Source of the DNA: Bradyrhizobium sp. JYMT SZCCT0180
GTDB lineage: Bacteria; Pseudomonadota; Alphaproteobacteria; Rhizobiales; Xanthobacteraceae
Assembly: GCF_018130165.1 (NCBI RefSeq)
Contig: NZ_JAFCLZ010000006.1
Coordinates: 124,001 to 188,000, forward strand
Direction of reading: 5' to 3'
Length of the DNA: 64,000 nt
Position numbers and translations under genes: made by a program. The notes under the pieces were generated by a model that saw nothing but the letters and a program-made list of their open reading frames with translations, ran no database searches and was not told the origin of the DNA. Of this stretch, positions 9,695 through 17,768 are shown piece by piece; within the stretch, counting starts at the first letter, position 1; each line of letters opens with the position of its first letter.

Positions 9695-10558
9695 CTATTC
9701 TGGTGTGGCCCCAAGCTTGAAGGCGGCGGCTAGATCCGGCGCCAGTTCCACCGAAAGCGGCGTGAACCATTTTGCATACAGCGCCTGCATCTCGCCCGAA
9801 CGGATCAACCGCGCGATCGTCGCGTTGACGGTGCTGAGAAACACGGTGCTGTTCTTCTGCACCATGAGACCATAGGGATCGAATGACAGCGGGCGGCCGA
9901 CCACTTCGTAGTCGGACGGATTGGGCGCGGAATTGCGCAGGCCAAACAACAAAATGTCGTCGGTGGAAAAGGCATCGGCGCGCCCGGTGGACAACGCGAG
10001 GAAGCCTTCCGAATTGTCGCGCACCGGCACGATCTTCACTTTCAGCTTCTTCTCTTCGATCAATCTCTTGATCAGCCGTTCCGGCGTAGTGTTGATCGGC
10101 AATGCAATCGCCTTGCCGTCGATATCCTCTACCTCCTGAAGGCCGGAACTTGTTTTCACCAGAAGGCGCGTGGCGGAGATGAAATGCGCTGTGCTAAAAT
10201 CGGCCTGTGACTGCCTGGAGATAGTATTGACGGTCGAACCGCATTCGATATCGACCGTGCCATTTGCGACGAGAGCAATCCGGTTCTGCGGATTCACTGC
10301 AATGTAGTTGACCGCGAGATCAGGCAGTTCGAGCTTCTGCTTCACGGCGTCGACGACCTTTGTGCAGATGTCGAGCGCATATCCTACGGGCTTGCGTTCA
10401 TCGTTCAGGAACGAGAACGGAATGGAGGCTTCGCGGTAACCGATCGAAATTTGCTTTTTCTGCTTGATGCGATTGAGAATAGGGTCGCTGGATTGGGCTT
10501 GCGCAGCGGTGATATTCGCCGCGAGCAGGGCCGCTGCCATCCAAAATATCTTGCGCAT
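9695..10558 (-). CDS. Amino-acid ABC transporter, periplasmic binding protein
   Basis: An SBP_bac_3 (GltI/GlnH-like) protein of 287 residues. A signal peptide is evident at residues 1-21: basic MRK, a hydrophobic core and AQA before the cleavage site. The mature domain starts ILNRIKQKKQISIGYREASIPFSF, with the family's GYALDICTKVVDAV segment and NGTVDIECGSTVNT. The latter resembles the aspartate/glutamate-binding subfamily, where the equivalent reads MVDFECGSTTN. Acidic or related amino acids are therefore the best guess. It is the second gene of the operon, after the HAD hydrolase. Confidence 0.9.
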   Translation of the reverse strand: MRKIFWMAAALLAANITAAQAQSSDPILNRIKQKKQISIGYREASIPFSFLNDERKPVGYALDICTKVVDAVKQKLELPDLAVNYIAVNPQNRIALVANGTVDIECGSTVNTISRQSQADFSTAHFISATRLLVKTSSGLQEVEDIDGKAIALPINTTPERLIKRLIEEKKLKVKIVPVRDNSEGFLALSTGRADAFSTDDILLFGLRNSAPNPSDYEVVGRPLSFDPYGLMVQKNSTVFLSTVNATIARLIRSGEMQALYAKWFTPLSVELAPDLAAAFKLGATPE

Positions 10559-10587
10559 GATTTGCCTCCGCAGAGTTTATGGCGCGA

Positions 10588-11316
10588 TCAGGCGACCGCC
10601 CGACCGTTCGCCGTGATGGCTGTAACGAGTTCCTGAAGACTTGAGACGGTCAGGTCCGGTTTTGCTTCGGCGGCGCCGTCACCAGAGAGGCCGAGCAGCC
10701 GGCCTGGACGATTGATCCAGGCGCATTTCAAACCCAATCGATTGGCGGGGGTGATGTCTGCCCGCAGGCTTTGTCCGACGTGGAGAATGCGTTCGCGGGG
10801 AATACCGATTGCTGCGAGATCTGCGATGCCGACCTCAAAGTGCGGCATGTCCGGCTTGTAAGCCCCGACGCGTTCAGCCGTCACGATGACATCGAAGCGG
10901 AAGCCGAGTGCGCGGCATGAACTTTCGAGCGACGCATTGTCGATGTTGCTCAACGCCCCGACCCGGGCTTGCGCCTGCAGAGCCTTCAGGCCGGCATGAC
11001 TGTCGGGATAGGCCGGCCATTGATGCGGCGTGGCAGCAAAGGCCTCACGCTCCCGCGAATCAACAGCTACGCCGAAGGCAGCAGAAATACGGTCGAAACA
11101 GCGGCGCAGCACGTCGGGATAAAGGTGCGCGGGACGCTCCTTCTGGATCTCTGCTCGCGCCAAGTCGAACGCCATGAGCAGATCCTGCGCGCGCGGGGAA
11201 ATGGAGTTTCGGTCCGCCCAATCGCGCAGAAAGCCGATAATGGCGGGCTCCCAATCGATCAAGGTCCCGTAAACGTCGAAGGTCACTGCGTCGAAATCAG
11301 AGAGGCTCAGCGTCAT
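10588..11316 (-). CDS. HAD-family hydrolase (haloacid dehalogenase type II-like)
   Basis: 242 residues with the HAD nucleophile Asp in FDAVTFDVYGTLIDW, motif II Ser in GALSNIDNAS, Lys in RVGAYKPDMPHFE and the acidic motif in HVGQSLRADITPA. Length and core match the type II subfamily that includes 2-haloacid dehalogenases. The loop that normally carries their SxNxxD is altered here (GQSLRAD), so true dehalogenase activity is doubtful. It is the first gene of the leftward seven-gene operon. Its promoter region holds a box of the local regulon (11375-11394) and dyads that probably serve the divergent GntR regulator. Confidence 0.85.
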   Translation of the reverse strand: MTLSLSDFDAVTFDVYGTLIDWEPAIIGFLRDWADRNSISPRAQDLLMAFDLARAEIQKERPAHLYPDVLRRCFDRISAAFGVAVDSREREAFAATPHQWPAYPDSHAGLKALQAQARVGALSNIDNASLESSCRALGFRFDVIVTAERVGAYKPDMPHFEVGIADLAAIGIPRERILHVGQSLRADITPANRLGLKCAWINRPGRLLGLSGDGAAEAKPDLTVSSLQELVTAITANGRAVA

Positions 11317-11346
11317 GTTTTCCTCAAATCCACGATTGCAGTATTA

Positions 11347-11364
11347 GCGATAATCGCTTATCGT
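11347..11364. promoter_or_regulatory. Dyad operator, probably for the GntR/FCD regulator
   Basis: CGATAA (11348-11353) is inverted as TTATCG (11358-11363), and GCGAT-A-ATCGC (11347-11357) forms an overlapping second dyad. It lies between the HAD operon and the divergent GntR gene, where an FCD-type regulator would be expected to bind. Confidence 0.45.
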
Positions 11365-11374
11365 TAGTGTGTCA

Positions 11375-11394
11375 ATGATACCTTGATATCGGTT
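11375..11394 (-). promoter_or_regulatory. ACACC-N2-GGT regulon box, HAD/ABC operon
   Basis: Read leftwards, the core is ATATCAAGGTATCATTGACA, preceded by GGAACCG. It shares with the boxes before kinase 2 and response regulator 1 the AACCGAYAYCAAGGTATSAT pattern. It lies about 60 bases before the HAD gene start and points towards it. It is one of the two weaker members of the set. Confidence 0.5.
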
Positions 11395-11468
11395 CCGCCA
11401 GCCGCAACTGACGCTGTCGTGCTGTTCGGCGAGAGGCCATAAGATCGGGAACGGCGCGCCGAGAATCA

Positions 11469-12173
11469 GTGCCCGACTGCCAGAGGAAAACCGTGCTGCG
11501 ATCACCATCGAAACCAGCCTCAGACGAAGCCGTCGAAAGCCGATCCGCATCGGCGGTCGTGACCGCCGCGCTCCGCGAAGGGATCCTTCACGGCACCCTG
11601 CCGGGAGGCGAGCGCCTGCGGCAGGACGCGATCGCTACCCGTTTCGGTGTTAGTCAAATGATCGTGCGGGAGGCGTTCAGGCAGTTGGTCACCGAGGGCT
11701 TCCTAAGGGCAGAGCCACGCCGTGGCGTCAGCGTCGCCCATTTGACGGCTGACGAGGCTGAAGAAATGACCGAGCTGCGCAGCCTAATCGAAGCCAAAGC
11801 GCTTGCATGGGCCATTCCGCAGATGTCGAAATCCGATCTGGAGACGGCAGCGCGCATCCTTTCCGAGCTCGACAAGGCCAAATCGACCGACCGCATCATT
11901 GCGCTGAACGCTCGTTTCCACGAAACGCTCTACGCCCCTGCCCGCAAGGACCGGACGCTGGCAATGATTGCCAATCTGCGATTGAACTTCGAACGCTATC
12001 TGCGGTTCACATGGCAGGAAACGCACCACCTCGATCAATCGCAAAGGGAACACCGGCAGATTCTGGACTTGTGCACCGCGCGCGATGTCGAGGGGGCATG
12101 CAAGCTGCTAAACCAGCATATTCTGGGGACCGGAAATCTACTGGTCGAACGGCTGCAATCGCATCGGCTGTAA
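11469..12173 (+). CDS. GntR-family regulator, FCD subfamily
   Basis: 234 residues. A winged-helix GntR domain at about residues 25-88 contains GGERLRQDAIATRFGVSQMIVREAFRQL and EGFLRAEPRRGVSV. An all-helical FCD effector domain follows (about 100-220), with metal-site residues around the FHETLY and EHRQIL segments. The start is GTG at 11469; a second GTG at 11493 is possible. Divergent from the HAD/ABC/dehydratase/aminotransferase operon with operator-like dyads between, it is very probably that operon's regulator, responding to the transported acid or amino acid (inference). Confidence 0.9.
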   Translation: MPDCQRKTVLRSPSKPASDEAVESRSASAVVTAALREGILHGTLPGGERLRQDAIATRFGVSQMIVREAFRQLVTEGFLRAEPRRGVSVAHLTADEAEEMTELRSLIEAKALAWAIPQMSKSDLETAARILSELDKAKSTDRIIALNARFHETLYAPARKDRTLAMIANLRLNFERYLRFTWQETHHLDQSQREHRQILDLCTARDVEGACKLLNQHILGTGNLLVERLQSHRL

Positions 12174-12221
12174 AAAGACGGGATCACGAGCATTCAATGT
12201 CAACATCGTGCGGTCTCCGTA

Positions 12222-12536
12222 TCAGGAGACCAGTCTAAGTCCGATCACGCCTGCCAAAATGAGACCGATGCAGAGTATCCTCGTCGGCGCTACTGGGTCT
12301 CCCAGCAAGACCATTCCTAGAATCGCGGTCCCAGCGGCACCGATACCGGTCCACACCGCATAGCCAGTTCCCACCGGCAACGTGCGGAGTGAGACGGAAA
12401 GAAGAAAGACGCTCGACAGACCGGCGGCGACCGTAAGCAGTCCAGGCATCAATCTCGTAAAACCTTCAGACCACTTCATGCAGAGGGCGAAGGCAATTTC
12501 GAGAATGCCTGCGATGCCAAGTAGAGCCCATGTCAT
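12222..12536 (-). CDS. SMR-family small exporter (SugE/Gdx-like)
   Basis: 104 residues with four membrane helices. MTWALLGIAGILEIAFALCMKWSEGFTRL has the conserved membrane-embedded Glu at position 13 that couples proton antiport, and GTGYAVWTGIGAAGTAILGM is the diagnostic SMR helix 3. The length and the helix-1 sequence resemble the SugE/Gdx branch, which exports guanidinium or quaternary compounds. The start at 12536 is preferred to 12611 because family members begin at this Met. I looked for a guanidine riboswitch in the leader and could not support one. Confidence 0.88.
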   Translation of the reverse strand: MTWALLGIAGILEIAFALCMKWSEGFTRLMPGLLTVAAGLSSVFLLSVSLRTLPVGTGYAVWTGIGAAGTAILGMVLLGDPVAPTRILCIGLILAGVIGLRLVS

Positions 12537-12993
12537 GTAATTGGTCCGTTGGTTAGCCGGACGTTTTAGCCAGGCGAGATTTGGTGATGAGCGTAAGACG
12601 ACCACCGTCAACTATCTTTCAAATGTCGACTAGTATTGCAAAATCGAACACAAAGATCCGCTCAAACACCACCAATGCTCAATCATCGAAGCAAGTTCGT
12701 GATCGCGAGATTGAACGAGTGACCGTTTCCATTTTCTGTGGATCCCACCATTACGTGCAGGGGAACGGTTCGAACGAAGCTGCCTGGCGTCACGATACCT
12801 GACTATCGATACAGAAGCTCGATTAGGGGCTCGTGCCCGTTTGCTCCTCAGCATTTCGCTCTACTTTGATACGGTTGGCATCACCCAAGCAGAGAGTGGC
12901 ATGAGCGCGGCCACCAAAAGTGCGACCGAACGCACGAGCAGTTCCAAGTGAAAATGCAATGGGCAGAACTGCCACACGGTTCATCTTATCCGG
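12537..12993. other. Intergenic stretch without a convincing gene
   Basis: Separates the SMR gene from a small hypothetical. Short open frames exist but none shows family-like composition. It presumably includes the SMR promoter on the left. Confidence 0.5.
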
Positions 12994-13311
12994 TCACTGC
13001 CAGAGATCACTAGAAGCAACACGATTGAGGTCCGCCAAACGCCGGTCCGCGTTAGCTCGTAGATCGAGACTTGTTAGTAGCTTCAAGAGGCAATCATAGG
13101 CGCGGTCTGCCACCGCAACTGGTAACGGTTCTTCGTCAAACTCCTGGACATAGTTATCAAGGAGCCGGTTCAGCAGACCGAACAAAGCTTTCTGCTCCGG
13201 TTCATCCTTGCACAGCTCTGCAAGCCTGAGCTGGAACGCTCGGAACGTGTGCAACCCGTGGTGCTGGCCCGAAAGCCACCTGAGCAATTCATCCATTTTT
13301 GGCCTCTCCAA
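12994..13311 (-). CDS. Hypothetical helical protein
   Basis: 105 residues, or 100 from the Met at 13296. Mostly predicted helix with acidic stretches (NYVQEFDEEPLPVAVADRAY). No domain recognised. The next gene rightwards is on the opposite strand. Codon composition looks like its neighbours, so it is probably a real cytoplasmic protein. Confidence 0.55.
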   Translation of the reverse strand: MERPKMDELLRWLSGQHHGLHTFRAFQLRLAELCKDEPEQKALFGLLNRLLDNYVQEFDEEPLPVAVADRAYDCLLKLLTSLDLRANADRRLADLNRVASSDLWQ

Positions 13312-13679
13312 GTACGATTGAAGAAGCTAGTGACGTATGTAGCCGACAAGGAGAGCCAATACTACAAGCGCGCTTCGACCGCAAAGTCCTCCGGCGAAAG
13401 TGAAAACGTCGTGCGCCCACGAAAGATTTTCTCCGCTGGATTTGTCATCCTGACTTTCGTTCAACCACTGAAGGACTTTGAGCTTCCCACGAAGACTTGA
13501 TCGGGCTCGTATTGTTTCCCCCGGACAACCGAGCCCCGGGGCCGTCCCATTCCCTGTCCCTCGGACGGCCCCCCTTTATCTCGATATCCGAGGGGAATCT
13601 GCGAGTCTCTCCGTCCAGTTTCCATCTTCCATGCAGCCCATGGCGGCTCTTCGCAGGCTTCGTAAAAGAGAGCTTTGAA

Positions 13680-14320
13680 ATGACCCAAATCATCGCTGGA
13701 ATTCCAGTGCCCGACAGCGCCATCGTCAGGGCCGCCACCGAACTTGTCCGAGATACGGAGGATGACTTGCTCTATAATCACAGCCGTCGGGTGTTTTTCT
13801 GGGCAGCATTGACCGGCGAGCGACGTGGCCTGAAATACGACCCCGACTGCTTTACATGGGCGCAATGTTCCATGACATGGGTTTGACCGAGCGCTATTCA
13901 AGCACCGATCAGCGCTTCGAGGTCGACGGCGCCAACACCGCGCGCGATTTTCTCAAATCCTATGGCGTGCCCGAGCGCGATATCGAAGACGTATGGATCG
14001 CAATCGCGCTCCACACCACACCAGGCATTCCTCAGCATATGCGCCCCACCATCGCACTGGTGACAGCCGGCGTTGAGATGGACGTGCTCGGCATCGCATA
14101 CGACGATTTTTCCCAGGAACATCGCCATCAGGTCTGCGCATGTCATCCGCGCGAGGCGCATTTCAAAGAAAACATAATCGATCACTTCGCCAACGGTATC
14201 ATACGAAAGCCCTTGACGACCTTCGGAAACGTCAAGGCCGACGTGCTTGCCCTCAAAGATCCGACATACAGAAGGATGAATTTTTGCAGCATCATTCTTG
14301 GATCACAATGGCCCGATTAG
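13680..14320 (+). pseudogene. HD-domain hydrolase, single-base frameshift
   Basis: An HD-superfamily metal hydrolase of about 213 residues if one base is restored. The ATG at 13680 opens with MTQIIAGIPVPDSAIV. The first metal His is in LLYNHSRRVFFW. The frame breaks near 13848, where CCCGACTGCTTTACATGGG would need an extra C to read DLLYMGAMFHDMGL. The metal pair HD is in that segment, and ALHTTPGIP follows in the second frame. The architecture resembles cyanamide-hydratase-like HD proteins. It is either a pseudogene or a sequencing error, since both halves are otherwise intact. Confidence 0.72.
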
Positions 14321-14336
14321 ATAGGCCAGAAGGGCG

Positions 14337-14504
14337 ATGACGATGTCTGCTCAGCAAAGGAATGTCGATAAGCATCCACCCTCCGCAACGCAGCGCGCGG
14401 CCTCCAACAGCAAGCAGGTTTCCGCGGAGGACTATTGGCTCGACGTTGCCCTACAAGACAGCTTTCCGTGTAGCGACCCCAGTTCGTCGAGGCGGTCCGA
14501 TTAA
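14337..14504 (+). CDS. Small hypothetical protein, LDxALxDSFPxSDP family
   Basis: A 55-residue protein beginning MTMSAQQRNVDKHP. The C-terminal half carries YWLDVALQDSFPCSDPSSS, a motif shared by many small alphaproteobacterial proteins of unknown role. An AGAAGGG Shine-Dalgarno precedes the ATG closely. It starts 17 bases after the HD gene and may be co-transcribed with it. Confidence 0.6.
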   Translation: MTMSAQQRNVDKHPPSATQRAASNSKQVSAEDYWLDVALQDSFPCSDPSSSRRSD

Positions 14505-14971
14505 GTCGCTACGCCCTTCTTGATAGCCAAGTTTGGCGGCCCTCCGTCACCACAGCACGAGCACCCTTTGCCGCAAGTGCCTTGATCCGATCCGAGATCG
14601 GCGGCTGCTCGATATTTCCGCGACAAGCGCGCAGCAGACGGCCACCATCACGATACCCCAGATGACCGTGCGCAGTTTCACAACATCCCCTCGCCGTTCC
14701 ACGTGTCTGGCGTCTCCACATGTGGCACCACTCAAACCTGTTGTTCGACAAAATGAGGTGATTTTGGTAAGGTGCCCAAAGTGGTCCTGCAGAGTTCCAT
14801 CTGTTCTGGTCCAATCAGAACGCCATCACGTTCTACAATCTCATGACTTACATCAGTAGTTGCGACGCTGGACCCCATCTTCCACCAAGGTGGCCATTTT
14901 TTCCGGCATGCACGGCCAGAAATTTGGACGGGCGTAAAGGTTTGCGGCACGCTGACACCATGACTATGTCA
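14505..14971. other. Intergenic stretch, no clear gene
   Basis: A minus-strand frame ending at 14547 contains one hydrophobic helix (TVIWGIVMVAVCCALVAE) and might be a tiny membrane protein, but its start is unclear. A CCACC-AA-GGTGG dyad lies at 14882-14893. Nothing else stands out. Confidence 0.4.
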
Positions 14972-15532
14972 TCAATCATTGGGCGCCCCTTCGCCGGCGA
15001 AGAACGCGTACGATCCTCGGTGAGCCGGAACAATTCCGTCAGGGGCACCTGCGGGTGCGGGCAACGCGTCCTTTTGCTCAGCTAGCGTCTGCGCGAGGAG
15101 ATAGGCATGGCCGGCCAGGAAATCCGGCCGGCACACCAGGACGTGGCTCCCGAATGAGACAATGAGCCTTAACGGGACGTTACGGATATCATCGAAGGGC
15201 GGCTTGGCGAGAAAGAGGGCCTCGGCGCTCTCCGCTGTCATGATAGCGACGTCCTGTTGCTGCGTGCCAATGAGCACGCCAACGCGTCGGGTGTCCACTG
15301 CGCGGGCCAGCTGGGCGCGTGAGGTGGGCAGAGAGCGAGCCAGCACATCGACAACCGCCCTGGCGAAGGCATTGGCGATTTCATCGTCGCGCTGGCCGAC
15401 AATCAGAAGGCGATAGCGCCGATAGATCGACCACATACCGTCCGGCTCTAGATCGGCGATAGCCGGACTTTGCCCGGCGAGAAAAAACGCCGCGGCACTC
15501 ACGCCAAATGTTAGCAGGTCACGTCGCTTCAT
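14972..15532 (-). CDS. Tat-exported binding-protein-like (TAXI-like)
   Basis: 186 residues. The N-terminus MKRRDLLTFGVSAAAFFLAG has the twin-arginine pattern and a hydrophobic core, with a likely cut after SPAIA. The mature part (YRLLIVGQRDDEIANAFARAVVDVLARSL) resembles the first lobe of TAXI/TRAP solute-binding proteins. At about 160 mature residues it is half the usual size, so it may bind ligand differently or be truncated. It follows the secreted acetamidase gene by only 11 bases in the same orientation, so the two are probably one operon. Family assignment is tentative. Confidence 0.55.
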   Translation of the reverse strand: MKRRDLLTFGVSAAAFFLAGQSPAIADLEPDGMWSIYRRYRLLIVGQRDDEIANAFARAVVDVLARSLPTSRAQLARAVDTRRVGVLIGTQQQDVAIMTAESAEALFLAKPPFDDIRNVPLRLIVSFGSHVLVCRPDFLAGHAYLLAQTLAEQKDALPAPAGAPDGIVPAHRGSYAFFAGEGAPND

Positions 15533-15543
15533 TGTCGCCTCCG

Positions 15544-16809
15544 TTACTGTTCCGGCTTGAATACGTCGCGATTCAGGATCGCGGTGACACCGACGTTCGG
15601 AAAATTAACAACTTGCGAGATGTTGAGATCGACGGCCACACTGACTAGCACGTAGGCCTGCTCGCGGGTCAGCCCCTTCGTCTTGACCAGAAAATCGATC
15701 ATATTGATGGTGGCGTTTCGAGCCGCCAGGGTGAGGTCTTCAGAGAGGTTAGCGAGCGGGGCAATTTTCTGTCCGCCAAGGTAGGTCGAATACAACGGCA
15801 CCTCGCCTTCGGGCTTGAGCGGAAGTCCCGTGACCGCGTAAAAACTCGACGGGGCGAGCTTCTTGAGCTGCGAGCCGCCTTCGAAGTGCATGGTTGAGAT
15901 GAGTGGAGCCCCACCCGGGATCACCCTGGCCTGAAGCGTCACCTTGGCGCCCGTCTCGATGGTCGTGCCGGCCACCTCGCCGCCTCCCATGGCGTAATGC
16001 ACATCACCGGCGAAGAGCCCGCATCCATCAATGAAGCAAGGCAACAGCACCGTAGTACCGACGACGGTCTCCTTGGCGTCGACGTTACCGCCATTCTCAC
16101 GCGGCGGAACGGTCCGCACGCATTCGGCCTTCGCTGTGCCATCGACGCCGCAAAGGTCCAATGGCAGGGCGTCCACCGGCTGGGGCGTCAGCACCGCGCC
16201 ACCCGCATCAGCCAGCGCTTGCTCCCGCTTCAGCCATTTGTCGAGCTCTGATTTGTCCGGGAGCACTCCAATGGTGCCCATAAAGGCGTTGTTGGGAATC
16301 GCAATTCCCGGCATGTCTTTCGAGCGAGCTTCAAGCCGATTCAGCTCCCAGCGGACGATGTAAGGATCGGGAAACAAATCTCGCAGGAACCCAAATCCCG
16401 GCACGATAGTGGTGGAACCAAACTCGTCGGGCGCGATGTCCACCACGGTTATCGCAATGGCGTCACCACGCTTCGTCCCTTCGATGTAAACTGGCCCGGT
16501 CAGTGGATGACAAAGATTCAAATTGATCGCCGCCACATCCGCCGACGTCGAATTGAAGTCGAGCTCCGAATCCAAACCATCGCGCGTCTCGAGTATGAAT
16601 TTCTGACCGGGCTTCACGCGAGCGACTGGCTTGACCGCATAATGAATCCGGTTAAAGCAATTTGGATCATCTTTGCAGTGCTTGCCGGATTTTGCCACAA
16701 TCACCGGCGCTGGGCCCTTGACGTCGCTGGTATCAGCGAGTGCGATGTTTGCGCTCCCGATGAGGTACGCGGCGACCACGGGCATAATCTGAGCAAATTT
16801 TGAGTCCAT
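15544..16809 (-). CDS. Secreted acetamidase/formamidase
   Basis: An FmdA/AmdA-family amidase of about 421 residues, hydrolysing short aliphatic amides to ammonia and acid. Unusually it begins with a signal peptide (hydrophobic segment ending NIALA), so it should act in the periplasm, whereas typical family members are cytoplasmic. Conserved segments include NLCHPLTGPVYIEG, DIAPDEFGSTTIVPGFGFL and CFIDGCGLFAGDVHYAMGGGEV, which holds the metal-site HxAxGxGE-like motif. The ATG at 16809 is chosen because it directly precedes the signal sequence. The Tat-exported protein 11 bases downstream may be its partner. Confidence 0.88.
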   Translation of the reverse strand: MDSKFAQIMPVVAAYLIGSANIALADTSDVKGPAPVIVAKSGKHCKDDPNCFNRIHYAVKPVARVKPGQKFILETRDGLDSELDFNSTSADVAAINLNLCHPLTGPVYIEGTKRGDAIAITVVDIAPDEFGSTTIVPGFGFLRDLFPDPYIVRWELNRLEARSKDMPGIAIPNNAFMGTIGVLPDKSELDKWLKREQALADAGGAVLTPQPVDALPLDLCGVDGTAKAECVRTVPPRENGGNVDAKETVVGTTVLLPCFIDGCGLFAGDVHYAMGGGEVAGTTIETGAKVTLQARVIPGGAPLISTMHFEGGSQLKKLAPSSFYAVTGLPLKPEGEVPLYSTYLGGQKIAPLANLSEDLTLAARNATINMIDFLVKTKGLTREQAYVLVSVAVDLNISQVVNFPNVGVTAILNRDVFKPEQ

Positions 16810-17221
16810 TGGGTGTCTTCCTTCATAATCAAGCCGGCGTGTTAGACGCAGAATGACACCCATGACGCGCTGCATCTTTCGAAAGAGGCAGATGCTTTTC
16901 CGGAATGCACGGCTGTCAAAGCTGAAAGTCAGCGGATCCGCCGCATGGTGTCACTGCAGAGGGACGATCTACGTCTTCGATTTGTTTGAGACCGCACGGC
17001 GTGGTTTCCTACGACGGTGATCCGCAACCCAATTCCAAGAGCAATAGGAACTGTGCCTCAGTAGCAAGCGCACCAATTATGCCCGCGTGCGATTACGCAA
17101 GGGGGGGCAGATTAGAAAGACGGCGCCTATGGCTGAATGGGAATGATCTGAAACTTAGTGAAAAACATCTCTTCAAGCGTCATGAACAGTAGCGTTAATA
17201 GACAAAAGGTAGGAGAATCTG
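16810..17221. other. Divergent promoter region, amidase and OsmC
   Basis: About 410 bases between the amidase and OsmC genes. No open frame with convincing composition, and no regulon box of the kind seen elsewhere in the window. Confidence 0.5.
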
Positions 17222-17647
17222 ATGAAAACGCAGGGCACAGCAAGCTGGAACGGCGGCATTAAGGACGGCAAGGGCGCTATCTCGACCAAGAGCGGCGCGC
17301 TGACAAGATACCCTTACGGCTTCGGCAGTCGATTTGAAGGGAAGCCCGGCACCAACCCGGAAGAACTGATTGGGGCGGCCCACGCCGGTTGCTTTACCAT
17401 GGCACTTTCGCTGATCCTGGGTGAGGCAAATTTTGTAGCAGACCAGATGGATACCACGGCCGAGGTCACGCTCGAAAAAGTCGCCGATGGTTTCGCTATC
17501 ACCGCAGTACATTTGACATTGAAGGCCAAAATTCCCGGCATCGACCAAAGCACCTTCGAAGATCTCTCCGGCAAGGCAAAGATCGGTTGTCCTGTGTCAA
17601 AGCTGCTCAATGCCACAATAACACTAGATGCGACGCTTCAATCATGA
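17222..17647 (+). CDS. OsmC-family peroxiredoxin
   Basis: 141 residues, normal for OsmC/Ohr thiol peroxidases that reduce organic hydroperoxides. The two reactive cysteines are visible, in AAHAGCFTMALS and KIGCPVSKLL. The N-terminal TASWNGGIKDGKGAIST matches the OsmC branch. A GGTAGGAG ribosome-binding site sits a few bases before the ATG. It stands alone but at the head of an oxidative/aldehyde stress block. The catalytic pair is intact. Confidence 0.92.
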   Translation: MKTQGTASWNGGIKDGKGAISTKSGALTRYPYGFGSRFEGKPGTNPEELIGAAHAGCFTMALSLILGEANFVADQMDTTAEVTLEKVADGFAITAVHLTLKAKIPGIDQSTFEDLSGKAKIGCPVSKLLNATITLDATLQS

Positions 17648-17768
17648 ACGATGATTTCGCCGCGATCGGCTCTGTCCAGCTTGCCCTCGCCCCCGACTCT
17701 CAACCCTGATCGACTCTCCCATTTGCGGCACGTGCGAAGGTTAAACCTTCCCACGTGCCAAGCGCCCG

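Noticed and set aside
12537..12620. Guanidine (mini-ykkC type) riboswitch before the SugE-like gene
   Set aside because: ACG-containing loops are present, but the two GC-rich hairpins with ACGR loops of the consensus cannot be formed.
14882..14893. CCACC-AA-GGTGG as an eighth regulon box
   Set aside because: The core resembles the dyad but the AT-N-GA tail is missing and no clear gene follows.
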